DNA of 64,000 bases from Bathymodiolus brooksi (lineage: Eukaryota > Mollusca > Bivalvia > Mytilida > Modiolidae). Both the position numbers and the translations under genes were made by a program. The stretch covers positions 52,610,203-52,674,202 of the forward strand of contig OY804586.1 in the NCBI GenBank assembly GCA_963680875.1, written 5' to 3'. The stretch's first letter is position 1. Every line of letters begins with the position of its first letter. Of this stretch, positions 11,872-22,620 are shown in pieces. The notes beneath the pieces are model-generated. The model was not told where the DNA came from. It saw nothing but the letters and a program-made list of their open reading frames with translations, and ran no database searches.

Positions 11872-12783
11872 CTTTTTTACCGGTATTTATCGCTGTTGTA
11901 GTAGCATTTATAATATATTTATTAAATACATTGTATTTTTATTATGAAATACATTTAAAATACTGCCAAGACATGGATGCATATGGATAAATCGAATATT
12001 TACTTTAGCAATGGATAAGAATATTGCGGGAAAACGCTCGATGGAATGTAAACAAAACAATTCTAAAGGTGTTTACAGTGAGAAATAAAATCAAACACCG
12101 GAAAAAGTACCCACACCCGAGGGTAAGATTTCAATCGTTCTCTTACGAGGCTTGTACTTCTCCCGGTGTTAGATTCTATATTTCTCACCCCTTGGATAAA
12201 CTAGTCCGTTAATTTAGGTGAACAAGATTTTTCTATCTTACCCCGGCTCCAGGGTAAGACAAGCTACACGCCGTTTTTCCGACAAATTGTTTTCCATTGT
12301 TGAATTAAACTGTCGATTTATAGTGTCTTGGCAGTATTTTTAATGTATTTCACAATAAAATACAAAATGTATTTTATAAATATATTATAAATGCTACTAC
12401 AACAGCGATAAATGCCTGTAAAAAAGTTATTTGACGTTGGTCAAAGGGAGGTATATTTTTTTATTTACGTTAGTTACCTAACAAGAGAGAGCACTCTATA
12501 TTTTCTCAACGTAAACAAATATTGACACGATAGAAAGAGATGAGAAAAAGAGGCAAACATCGTAAAAGGTACAAGATTTTGTTATTGTAGAATCTATCAC
12601 AAGTTTGTTAACTTTATTATTTTGAACCTCTTTAAAGTTGTTAAATGAAAATCTTGTTTTATTTTATTACGTGACATTTTGGTCCTGTGACACGGTTCGC
12701 AAATTAATGCGCCACACTACACAAAGAGTAAACAAATATTGACACGGTAGAAAGGGGTGAGAAAAAGAGTCAAACACCGTAAA

Positions 12784-12909
12784 AGGTGCAAGATAGTAAA
12801 ATCTGTGACACCCTCGGGTAAGATTCAAATCGTATCAGACTCGGACAAGCCTCATCCGATACGATTTAAATCTTACCCTCGGGTGTCACAGATTTTACTA
12901 TCTTGCACC
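12784..12909. repeat. Palindrome, 53-bp arms
   Basis: The left arm AGGTGCAAGATAGTAAAATC ... and the right arm ... GATTTTACTATCTTGCACCT match with one visible mismatch around a 20-bp spacer. The short ORF spanning it is just the palindrome translated. Confidence 0.88.
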
Positions 12910-13420
12910 TCTCCCGGTGTTAGACCCTATATGTCTCAACCCTTGGATGAGATAAGAATTTCACGCTACCTTTCCCGTAAAAATGTTACGTTTCGCAAAA
13001 TGTCATTGTATCAATAAAATCGTTTAAATATTTACGTTTTGTGTATTTATCTAGTCAGCCACTTATTAATTTATGCTAGCTAACGTGCACCTTTCACGGT
13101 GTTTGATTCTTTCTTTCGCCTCGCTTCCAGTCAATGTTTGATTACTTTGAGTAAATAATAGAGTGCTCTCCCTTGTTAGTAACTAACGTAAAGAAAGAAA
13201 TTACCCCCCTTTGACCAAATTCAAATATATTTTTTTACAGGTATTTATCTCTGTTGTAGTAACATTTATAATATATGTATTAATAACATTTAAAATACTG
13301 CCAAGACACGGATGCATATGGATAAATCGAATATTTACTTCAGCAATGGAAAATAAATTGTGGGAAAACGCTCGATGGAATGTAAGCAAAACAATTGGGT
13401 GTTTAGTGAGAAAAAGAATC

Positions 13421-13568
13421 AAACACCGGTAAGAGGGCAAGATGGAAAAATCTCAGACACCCGCGGGAAAGATTTCTATTAGTCTTCAAATCGCGGAGCC
13501 TCGTTGGAGACCAGCAATCTTTCCCTTGGGTGTCTGAGATTTTTCCGTCTTGCCCTCTTTCCGGTGTT
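13421..13568. repeat. Palindrome, about 53-bp arms
   Basis: AACACCGGTAAGAGGGCAAG ... pairs with ... CTTGCCCTCTTTCCGGTGTT, with a few mismatches and a spacer of about 40 bp. It shares the CACCGG-type terminus with the neighbouring palindromes. Confidence 0.85.
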
Positions 13569-13658
13569 AGATCCTTTATGTCTCTTCCCACCACAGCTTA
13601 AGGTCTGCCAGTATGAATTTACAACTGAGGCTTTTTATGTTTTGTTGGTGTTTTTTTT

Positions 13659-13688
13659 TGGGGGGGGGGGGGTGGGTGGGTGGGGGGA
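13659..13688 (+). other. G-rich run, possible G-quadruplex
   Basis: A stretch of G broken only by single T residues (GGTGGGTGGGTGGGG). It could fold as a G-quadruplex. The length may be unreliable. Confidence 0.5.
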
Positions 13689-13749
13689 AGAGGTTCTGAA
13701 TAGATATCACGAACTGACACGAGTAACCCCTGTCGCTGTATATGTCAGT

Positions 13750-14010
13750 TCATCTTTACGCGTGGGCATGATGGGCAGTTGCCCAGGAGCCTCACGAGCA
13801 TGGGGCCCCATGATAATCTAGGTATGTTGTGTATGGCATGCTATTTAATGTTTAAACACTGAGTTTATTGGAAGTACCAATACAATAAATATATGTTTAA
13901 TTTTATCGACCATTTACATTTTTATTCCTGTGAGTGGTTGTGTAGGTAGGGCCACAAGTGCACTGTTTTTCCCGGTGGTCTATAATACTGTTAAGACGGC
14001 ACTGGTATAG
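13750..14010. repeat. Dispersed repeat, inverted copy of 4820-5063
   Basis: GGGCAGTTGCCCAGG, ATGGGGCCCCATGA and AAGACGGCACTGG correspond to the copies at 3790 and 4820 in the opposite orientation. Confidence 0.45.
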
Positions 14011-14454
14011 GTGACTGGTGACCGTCCTACTGAGCGGCCATACATGTGATTCATTGCACTATCATGATCAGATTAACAAACCAAAACAAAATAATTCTTT
14101 TTCGTGTCGTACTAATTAAGGTGGATTATCATATGCTCGAATACATAAACGTATAGTGTTTCCATCAATACATCAATACTATTTAATACATGTCAGAGTA
14201 TATGGTTAAATTAGGGACAATTTCATTTGTAAGATCTTTGCGTTATCTAGGTTTAATTCATCTAGTCCGGCTGCTTTAATTTTAGTGGGAATATCGTCCA
14301 TCAAATAAGACACTCAAAGATAATAACAGACCCTGTCAAAATATGTCTTGAACCACCAATTTCTAGCGCAGATTATTTGTTTTCCATTAGATGAGTTTGG
14401 TAAAACATGTAATATGCCAGCTGCTTCTCCGTTCATTAAGCCAAATTTTCAGTG
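14011..14454. other. Non-coding, nothing recognised
   Basis: Unique-looking AT-rich sequence without a supported exon. Confidence 0.35.
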
Positions 14455-14660
14455 TGATGATGATGAGGTCCGCTTTATTCTAGACCAACACGCTTAGATG
14501 GATTTGTATAATGCTAGCACACTGAAACAACAGTCCACTGATAGACATGTCGCCCCACTCGGACACATGATCCTGATTCTCAGCCAACCAATCTTTTCTC
14601 TTTCTCCTTAATGCTGCGTGCTTAGCGGAGAAGCAACAAATGCCAATGTTATAGTAAGTG
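14455..14660 (-). mobile_element. SINE family 2, middle part
   Basis: GATGATGATGAGGTCCGC, CTAGACCAACACGCTTAG, GACATGTCGCCCCACTCGG and TGCTTAGCGGAGAAGCAACA. A second fragment of the family head, with a B-box-like CGGGATCGAACCCACGAC, follows at 14783-14872. Confidence 0.78.
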
Positions 14661-14782
14661 AGAATTTGATAATTACATATATACATCATTGCCTGAACAT
14701 TCCTATAAGGTGATAAACGTGACTAAATAAGGAAAGTGGTTATATGGACGTTTTCAACCTGTAAAAGTACCATGTATATATG

Positions 14783-14872
14783 TTGCGTGCTTAGCGGAGA
14801 AGCAACAAATACCAATTGTATAGTCTTTGGTTTCACCCGAACCGGGATCGAACCCACGACCTACCGCACTCG
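14783..14872 (-). mobile_element. SINE family 2 head fragment
   Basis: It repeats TGCGTGCTTAGCGGAGAAGC and ends at the B-box region, so it is the 5' end of a second copy. Confidence 0.6.
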
Positions 14873-14921
14873 GGGGTTAATCCTAAGAATACAAATTAAG
14901 CGTGTGAGGATACCAAAACGG

Positions 14922-15065
14922 TAATCAGAATCCGTATATCGAAGAAAAACAGACAACACAATTGCCAAAAGAAAAAGTAAAAAAGGACAAACAACGATCT
15001 ACAAAACATACACATAAAACTAAAGATCGAGTAACACGAATCCCACTATAAACTGGGGGTGTCCA
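14922..15065 (-). repeat. CCTTCCGGAGCACC-type dispersed repeat
   Basis: AATCCGTATATCGAAGAA, GACAAACAACGATCTACAAA and GAGTAACACGAATCCCACTA identify it. A plus-oriented copy begins at about 15190. Confidence 0.65.
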
Positions 15066-15189
15066 AACGGATGAAATATTTTTATATAGAAGTGCCTTTC
15101 TGATATTGAAGTGGTTTTATGTTTAGCTTTGCTATCACCGTCGCTTCAGTGTTTATTTTTGTTCACATTTTAAAAAGAAAATTTAAACA

Positions 15190-15510
15190 ATGATGGTTAA
15201 CAATTCCACCAATCAATATCAACAAAGCGAACAACCGCTTCTTACCTTTCCTCGTTCATGACTTATCACCGGGTTTGTGACTAGAATAACACGACGAGTG
15301 TCACTAGTGGAGCAGGAACTGCTTACAATTCCGGAGCACCTGAGCTCACCCCCGGTTTTTAGTGTGTTCGTGTTACTCGATCTTTGGTTTTATATGTATG
15401 TTATGTAGATAGTTGTTTGTCATTTCGTTTATTTTCTTTTGTGCCATTGTGCTGTCTGTTCTTCTTTGATATACGGATTCTGATTAACCCTTTGGTATCT
15501 TCAAACTCTT
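15190..15510 (+). repeat. CCTTCCGGAGCACC-type dispersed repeat, longer copy
   Basis: It runs from a CTTTCCTCGTTCATGACTTA block through TTCCGGAGCACCTGAGCTCA, GTGTTCGTGTTACTCGATC and TACGGATTCTGATTA to CCTTTGGTATCTTCAAACTC. It shows the full order of the family. Confidence 0.7.
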
Positions 15511-15618
15511 CTTAACTTACTCAACACAAACAAGACCAAGACATTACGATCCAGGGCTGCACAAAAATGTGACGGGTTTGGTGTCTATATTGATCATCTC
15601 CTTTCCTTATTTTTTTTT

Positions 15619-16092
15619 AGCTCACCTTGCAAAAGCAATGTGAGCTTTTTCCATCACTCGGCGTACGTCATCTGTCGTCCGTTAACTATTAACATTTTAA
15701 TCTTCTCCTCTGAAACTGCTTAACCAAATGAACCGAAATTTAGTAGGAAGCTTCTATGGAAGATTTTCTATAAAGATTTCTCATTTCATCCTGATTCGAC
15801 ACACACATGGTCGCCATGGGCAATTCTTGTTTTTGATTGGCTGAAATTTAAAGATCTTCTCCTCTGAAACTAGGAGGCAGAATGAATTGTTACTTTATAG
15901 GAAGAATGTATGGGAGATCCTGTACAAAATTGCCATTTTTCGTGCCGATCATACAACCAATATGGCCGCCATTTTTGTGCTTGGCCAATTGAAATTTTGT
16001 AGGAAGCACATATGGAAGGTTCTGTATAAAGTTTCCTCAAAACAAAATGACAGGTGAGCGACAAAGGCTCAGCCCACTGTACCTCTAGTTTT
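15619..16092. repeat. Dispersed repeat bounded by AGCTCACCT and CAGGTGAGC
   Basis: It starts AGCTCACCTTGCAAAAGCAA and ends CAGGTGAGCGACAAAGGC, with TCTTCTCCTCTGAAAC twice inside. Repeats with these ends are abundant in bivalves. A short second fragment lies at 18055-18200. Confidence 0.7.
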
Positions 16093-16867
16093 TATTTCTT
16101 ATGGTATGGTTACTACGTATCTAAAGACCGTTGTTTTTTCTCATAATATGTATGTAGTAGTTGCGAATCTTAACTATGTCGTTTATTTTAATCGACCCAC
16201 CGGCAAAAGAAAAACATAATTCCAGTTAAACAAACATACACCGACACAAGCATAAATTTGCTCCACATATGAATTCCCATTTACATAATTAAGAAAGCTA
16301 ATAGAATAAAACAAAGTTCAAGTTATTCCATCAGGACATTGTCTACAATTAGTTGTGTCACGTGATTCACAAATCGTATTACACAATGGCTGCCATCAAT
16401 CTAACTTCCTTCTTTTACATAAATAGCCATTTTATTTTTATCTTGGGATATGTCTTTGAATAAATGATTATTTGTAACACGCAACACACAAAGTTGGCTA
16501 TATTTCACCAAATATTATTATTTTCAAGACAAAATTAAAAAAACATAATTGATATATTTTGCCCCATTATATATAAATAAAAAAAAACATTCTACGGCCA
16601 AAGTTCATACGCAACACATTAAAATGTGTATCATTCTCTGACTGTTTTCAATGTAGAAAAAAAAGAAGGCATTTATTTATTTCTCCCCATTATATATAAA
16701 TTTAAAACATCTATTCTACTCCAAAAGATTAAAAGCGACGAAGAAATAAAATGAACAACTTCGATTGTTACTCTTATTAATTGCTTTAATTTTCAGATTC
16801 CCTGGTCTAGCCTTTTTTTTCTCAATGTTAGAAAAAATAAGATTTATCTTAATACTTTCTTTTTCCT
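16093..16867. other. Non-coding, nothing recognised
   Basis: AT-rich with two similar blocks (CCCATTATATATAAAT at 16563 and 16686). No gene is supported. Confidence 0.4.
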
Positions 16868-17205
16868 TTCTACTAGATTTGATTGGTGAGTGGTTGTTGC
16901 TTAATGCCAAGTTAACAATTTTATCAGCCATATTATGGCGAGAATACGTTATATTTCAATGAGATGATGATGAAGTCCACTTTGTACTAAACTAACACGC
17001 TTAGTTTGAATTTTATAGTGCTAGCTGATCACTCCGCGTGTAGACACTCGGATACTTTATCCCTATTCCGAACCAACCCGTCTTTGTTCTAACTCTCCAT
17101 CGTCACGTACTTAGTGGAGAAGCAGCAAATACCAATCCTAAAATCTTTCGCTTGACACGACGGGTCTCGAACACACAATCTACGGGCACTCACCGTGGTT
17201 CTTTT
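16868..17205 (-). mobile_element. SINE family 2, near full-length but diverged
   Basis: TTGCTTAATGCCAAG tail, ATATTATGGCGAGAATACG, GATGATGATGAAGTCCAC and a degenerate B-box region (GGGTCTCGAACACAC). An old copy. Confidence 0.65.
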
Positions 17206-17404
17206 CTAATAGAACAACGCTAAATTGCAAACATGCTTAGGAAAGAGTAATAATGAATCATTGTTATTATCAGCTTCATTTCCCCCCAAAAAATGGTGTC
17301 CATGGGCCCGTTGTCTTGGTCAGAAAGGAGGGGGGGTTTCCATTGTACAACTCGTTTACAAAGAAATATTTTACATGTATTGTCCTTCCCCGGGTAGAAT
17401 TATG

Positions 17405-17535
17405 TGTGCCATCATGGCCGTGGTCGCATGGTAGTTGGAATTAAACTACCTGTGCAATCAGTGCCTTTCACCACTAACATTGTGAGATCGAATCCCACCC
17501 AGGCAAGGTGTACTCGATACAACATTATGTAATAA
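17405..17535 (+). mobile_element. SINE tRNA-like head (family 1b)
   Basis: GTGGTCGCATGGTAGTTGG, AACTACCTGTGCAATCAGTG and B-box-like GAGATCGAATCCCACC, then GGTGTACTCGATACAACATT. Same head as the full copy at 19423. The body is lost. Confidence 0.7.
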
Positions 17536-18400
17536 TTACATTACTTCCGTTTTTCATTGAAATGCTACAATATGATTGGCTATGAAGTGGTCACATGATT
17601 ATAAAAGAGATGTTTCACATCCCAATGAAACACAAATCCAAACTTGTACGTGCCTCCATGACGACGTCAGTTGTAAACAATCAATGGCGTAGTAATTTCC
17701 AACAGCAAATAATCTAACACAAATAAAATTCACAACGAAAAATTCAACTATTTTAAATTTTGGTGTGATTTAAATATAATTATAAGAATTGAATGCATTC
17801 TTTTGAAGTTTCATTGGGGTATGAAAGCGTTGACCGAAGTACATTTTCAATGAAGCGCGGTTAAGCATCATAAAACCAAACCAAACCAAACGGGTAGTAT
17901 TATGACGCAAGCAGCGAAAGAAATACCATTGTTACAGAATGAGCCACACCCACGTCAGACGTTGTCAGTACAATGTTAAGTACAATCGTAACGTATCATA
18001 TATACGATTTCAAGTTAGAGACGTGATATCTGGTCTAATTTGTTTTATTGATTAGATCACCTGTCGCAAAGGGTCATGTGAGGTATGGTCATCACTTGGG
18101 GTCCATCGTCGTCAGTAAACTTTTTTACATGTTAATCTTCTTCTCTGAAACCACTGCGCCAATCAGAACCAAACTTGCTAGTAATGTTCATTGTATGGTT
18201 CCTTTGGAGGTTTATGTATTTAATTGAATACAAAAGAAACAAGAGGCCCAAAGGTGTCAAAAAGGGTGTGTCCATATATATGAGTGTACATTATTAATAA
18301 TTCATTTGTTTATTATGATGATTGTTTAATGCATTCTTTTAGAAAATCCCTTTCAGGAACATGCATCACGTTATTTTGTAACTATTACCGTTTTTGGCAT
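17536..18400. other. Non-coding, repeat remnants
   Basis: It holds a (CCAAA)n stretch at about 17876-17890 after a SINE-tail-like segment, and at 18055-18200 a fragment of the repeat at 15619. No gene. Confidence 0.4.
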
Positions 18401-18920
18401 AAAAGGAGTAGCCTTCCACAACACCTGGGTTCACTCCCGGTTTTAATGGGGTTCGTTTTGCACGATATTTAGGTGTAGTATTTTATAGACTAATGTTTGT
18501 CATTTTGTCGTTTCCCTTTTAGTCATTACTTTGTCTGTCCTTCTTCCATTTTCAGCTTTTGATTGCTCCTTTGGTATCTTGAAACGTTTTGGTGAAAAAC
18601 ATTTGAATACACAATAATACTATATTATTGAACGAATAAAAAGTGTGCAATAGTACCATATTCTTACCCTTCCTCAGCACCTGATTTCACTCCCGGTTTT
18701 CAATGGGATTCGTGTTGCACGATCATTAGTTTTCTGTGTAGCATTTTATAGATTATTGTTTGTCATTTTGTGGGTTTTCCTTTAAGTTATTGCTTTGTCT
18801 GTCCTTATATTTTCAGCTTTTAATTGCTCCTTTGGTATCTTGAAACGCTTTGTTGAAAAACATTTGAATACACAAAAACACTATATCATTAAACGTCTAA
18901 AAGTGTGCAGCAGTACCATA
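18401..18920 (+). repeat. Two near-tandem copies of a repeat, about 258-bp spacing
   Basis: Copy 1 (about 18416-18664) and copy 2 (about 18676-18920) share TTCACTCCCGGTTTT, TTGCTCCTTTGGTATCTTGA, GAAAAACATTTGAATACACA and AGTGTGCA. The first parts are the CCTTCCGGAGCACC family; the common downstream sequence shows the pair arose by duplication, not by two insertions. Confidence 0.75.
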
Positions 18921-19422
18921 TAAGTAAAATTGATGAATATTTCCGATACAATTTCCGCATAAAAACGATGTAAGGTTCGACTTTACCTCCGACTTGTTTA
19001 CGCTGTTTGTGTCTGTTATTTGTTTCACTGGATTGTGCATTTTTGATTACCCCCCCCCCCCCTCGGTGTTCTCTAGCGTTTAAATATTAACATAAATTAT
19101 TATTGGACGAAATATTTGAGTGGTCATGTTGTTCATTATTATTAATAGCAAATAGCAACATTTGATTGTTTGTCTCCACAATAACATATGCATCGAACAT
19201 ATAAACTCTCCAAACAAAGGGTCTGGTATAAAGATATATTGCATAATTCTTTTGTCATGTAAGCCAATCAAAACTCTATTTCCCAATTCATTGATCGCAA
19301 AAACGTGTCTGTTAGCCAATCAACACTCTACGTTCCACGGGAAAGTCAGATCATAAATGTTATAACGCACGTGATCTATATCTCGTAAATATGCAGTACA
19401 TGTTGCACATTATAGACGGGGG
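18921..19422. other. Non-coding, nothing recognised
   Basis: A poly-C run lies at about 19050-19062. The ORFs on both strands overlap each other without exon signals. Confidence 0.4.
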
Positions 19423-19680
19423 TCCTCGTGATCATACGGTAGTTGGATGTGCAACTACCTGTACAATCAGTGCCTATCAACACCAACGTTGTGAGTTCAA
19501 ATCTCGCTCAGACGAGATGTACGCGATACAACATTTGTGATAAAGTTTGTCAGTAACTTGCACCAGGTCGGTGGTTTTCTCCGGGTACTCCGGTTTCCTC
19601 CACCAATAAAACTGACCGCTACGATATAACTGAAATATTGTTGAAAGTGGCGTTAAAAACCATCAACCATAACCATATAT
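19423..19680 (+). mobile_element. SINE family 1b, full-length reference copy
   Basis: The head GTGATCATACGGTAGTTGG is followed by B-box-like GTGAGTTCAAATCTCGC. The body has GGTCGGTGGTTTTCTCCGGG, TACTCCGGTTTCCTCC and ACCAATAAAACTGACCGC, and the tail is GAAATATTGTTGAAAGTGGC, then GTTAAAAACC. The body resembles the deeply conserved metazoan SINE domain (Nin-DC type) as I recall it. Useful for reading the truncated copies. Confidence 0.85.
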
Positions 19681-21143
19681 AAGACAAAAACAAAAAAATG
19701 TGCTTTTTCAATTTTATTTAACAATAAATGTTCTTACATTCCAATCTTTCAACATATAAAAATAACAACTTTAGGACTATGTACAAATCACAATAGCTTT
19801 TTATCGATTTACAGCTTAGATCTGTTAGCAAAACAAATCATTCTTAGCCTTTCTGTGATAATAAAAGATCTACTCTATGACCTTGCCTCTTTCTGATATA
19901 AAGATTTAGCTACTCTCTAAACCTAACCTCTTTCTGAAATAAAAATTCAACTAATCTCTAAATTTAACCTCTTTCTGAAATAATTTGCTTACTACTCTCT
20001 AACCCCGTCACGTAATGTATCTCTAATTAATAAAGTATATGTATTATCGAGTGCTGTCGCTGTCACAGCGAAATAATGCTGTTAAATAAATTAATAAAAA
20101 TAAAATTAGGAAAATTCTGTTGAAGACGTGAATTTGATCCCGAACATTTGTGGATTGTTTTTAATATTATTTAAATATTGTTACTCTCTTGTTAAACGTT
20201 CAACTCAAATAGCTAATTCTATATATAGTAGTGTTTGTGTAGCGACCGAGGAATGCTTTGTGTTTGATTTTAAATTGTGCGAAAAAATCATTAAATGTGA
20301 AATCTTGTGACAATGGAACAATATTATTACGTACTACACCCAATCCTTCATCGAACCCACCGTAAAAGCTTTATGCACAGATACCGTAACATTTCTGTTG
20401 GTCGTTAGATGCCAATTTCCGTAAATATCTAAAAATAAGTCCTACAATCCACGAAATCCCTTCGAAGTAAAGCGCAGAAAGCTATATATTCTGAAAACTG
20501 CAAATTACGGAACTTGGCATCCACGAATTACAGTTCTCTTACAATTAAAAGACAGTTTTATCTTATATTCAAACTCTTCTTACCAATAAGATTTATACCA
20601 AAGGGGTAATCAGAATACGAAAATCGAAGAAGGACAGACAACACAATGACCAAATGAAGAAAAACCGGACACGTAAAAAAAATTGAAAACACATTTAGAC
20701 TTTTGATCTTTTTTCCCATTTTCCTAATATTTCTGCATTATTTCATGAATGAAACACAATATTTATTTCCTGCCTGCTAACGCTAGTTTGGAGCACCGAT
20801 TTTAACCATGTTTTCCATTTCTGCTGTAAACAACGATAAAATAGCAATACAATGTTCAAGATATCGTGGTAACACGAACCCTTATTTCTAGAAAGGAAGT
20901 TTTAATACATCTACTTTGATTGGGAAAGAACACTTTTGACAAAAATAAATAATATTATTTTTATGCACAATCCAAAATAAATAAATAAACCGGATGTACT
21001 CAATCCGTCATTGATTGTATAGGTCAACCGGAAATAACCTTATTATTTATTTTGATCAAGAAAGACCATGCAATCGAAACTTGCATTAAAAGGGTAAAAT
21101 GTTAGTAGGTATGGAGTGAATATGATTTGATTTTAAGAATTTT
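19681..21143. other. Non-coding; small dispersed fragments
   Basis: A TCTCTAA.CCTAACCTCTTTCTGA motif repeats about three times at 19860-20000. A CCTTCCGGAGCACC-type fragment lies at 20590-20680. The rest is unrecognised. Confidence 0.4.
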
Positions 21144-21397
21144 TGGTGTTTAACGCCACTTTCAGCAATATTTCAGCTATATCATGGCGACCAGTTTTAG
21201 TGGTGGAAGAAGCCGGAGTACACGGAGGGAACCACCCACCAGTAACTGGTAAACTTTATCACTTGCGGCTGCGAGTCGAGTGCACCCTTTTTTGTAATTT
21301 ACAAAGCCGGGCGCGAACCCACGCCGTATTGGTGATAGGCTTGTATGAGTTGTTAGGTAATCCAACTAGCTAACTCATTGTGCCAACCGGGCCTGAG
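21144..21397 (-). mobile_element. SINE family 1a, full-length with tRNA-like head
   Basis: The tail is TGTTTAACGCCACTTTCAGC and the body GGAAGAAGCCGGAGTACAC. The head on the minus strand has A-box-like TGGCACAATGAGTTAGCTAG and B-box GTGGGTTCGCGCCCGG. This copy shows the complete head from which the 34-bp satellite at 39345 grew. Confidence 0.85.
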
Positions 21398-21800
21398 TGA
21401 ATATGAAAAAAATATAAAATAGATTTAATACAAAAATAAATATAGCATTTATGTAAATACAAAGAAATATTATTTTTGGAATTATTTATTCCAGTTGAAT
21501 AAATTAAACAATAAGAGAAAATAATGTTAATTTCATATTAATATAGCATAATATAAGTATAAACATGACGGCCCAGTTTCCAGCTCTCGGTTTTAAATTT
21601 GAACGAGAATATTATTATTTACGAGTAATGAATACCAACTCAACAATCAAATATACAATACAATCTCGCCAAACAAAATATATCTCGCGAGAATTCAATA
21701 GATAATACTAATAAAAACTACACTATAAGATACTTAATCTTCTACAACTTTAAATAAACGTCGCTCAAATGTTATCAAGGATTGAATGTTAAAATCGAAA
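21398..21800. other. Non-coding, nothing recognised
   Basis: Very AT-rich, no supported exon. Confidence 0.35.
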
Positions 21801-22165
21801 AGTACTCAATACTTCTTAGGGCTATTGGTGTTTAACGCCACTTTCAACAACATTTTAGTTATATCTTAATGGTGCGTGGTAAATGTAAAATTCTAAAGTA
21901 CTCAATACTTCTTAGGGCTATTGCTGTTTAACGCCACTTTCAACAAAATGTTAGTTATATCTTAATGGTGCGTGGTGAATGTAAAATTCTAAAATACTCA
22001 ATACTTCTTAGGGCTATTGGTGTTTAACGCCACTTTCAACAACATTTTATTTATATCTTAATGGTGCGTGGTGAATGTAAAATTCTAAAGTACTCAATAC
22101 TTCTCAGGGCTATTGGTGTTTAACGCCACTTTCAACAACATTTTATTTATATCTTAGTGGTGCGT
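21801..22165. repeat. 96-bp tandem repeat, about 3.8 copies, containing a SINE 3' end
   Basis: AGTACTCAATACTTCTTAGG recurs at about 21801, 21897, 21993 and 22089. Every unit contains TGTTTAACGCCACTTTCAAC, the 3' terminus of family 1, joined to TGGTGCGTGGT. Confidence 0.88.
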
Positions 22166-22487
22166 TTTATTGTGTAGGAAAACGGTATACTCGTAAACAC
22201 CAACATAATTCTGATTTCAAGCCATAAACCTTAATGCTAAAATATGAAAAGAATGCCTTTATTTACAGTTATCTGGGATTTACAACTCGTGGTTGGCGAC
22301 TGAAAGTGCATTCCGCTTGAGGAGTCATGGTTGCAAAAAACAAACGGTCATGTGATAATACTTGATCTGCATATCAACGACCAACCATATTCAATCATTG
22401 CCCCCATGTTATTTTCCGTTCGTTAATTTGACATATTACCGTATGTATGTATAAACAAACGATGCCTTGCCTACTGAAATATTGAGT
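22166..22487. other. Non-coding, nothing recognised
   Basis: No repeat or exon is identified. Confidence 0.35.
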
Positions 22488-22620
22488 ATTCCCCCAAACA
22501 ACTTCTAACTTAAAACTTGACCAGTTTTCCCCCAAACAACTTCTTACTTAAAACTTGACCCGCTTTCCTCCAAACAACTTCTTACTTAAAACTTGACCCG
22601 TTTCCCCCTAAACAACCTCC
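22488..22620. repeat. 37-bp tandem repeat, about 3.5 copies
   Basis: CCCAAACAACTTCTTACTTA followed by AAACTTGACC repeats, with the last copy degrading into CCTAAACAACCTCCCCC. Confidence 0.85.

Larger units (their letters stand above)
11873..13600. repeat. Complex of nested inverted repeats
   Basis: A segment of about 170 bp (TATTTATCGCTGTTGTAGTA ... ACTGCCAAGACATGGATG) at about 11880-12000 recurs inverted at about 12287-12425 and direct at about 13240-13330. Outer blocks TTGTTAGTAACTAACGTAAA and its inverse flank at about 13174 and about 12465. Two complete palindromes lie inside (12784-12909 and 13421-13568), and a third weaker one at about 12100-12165. Confidence 0.75.
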
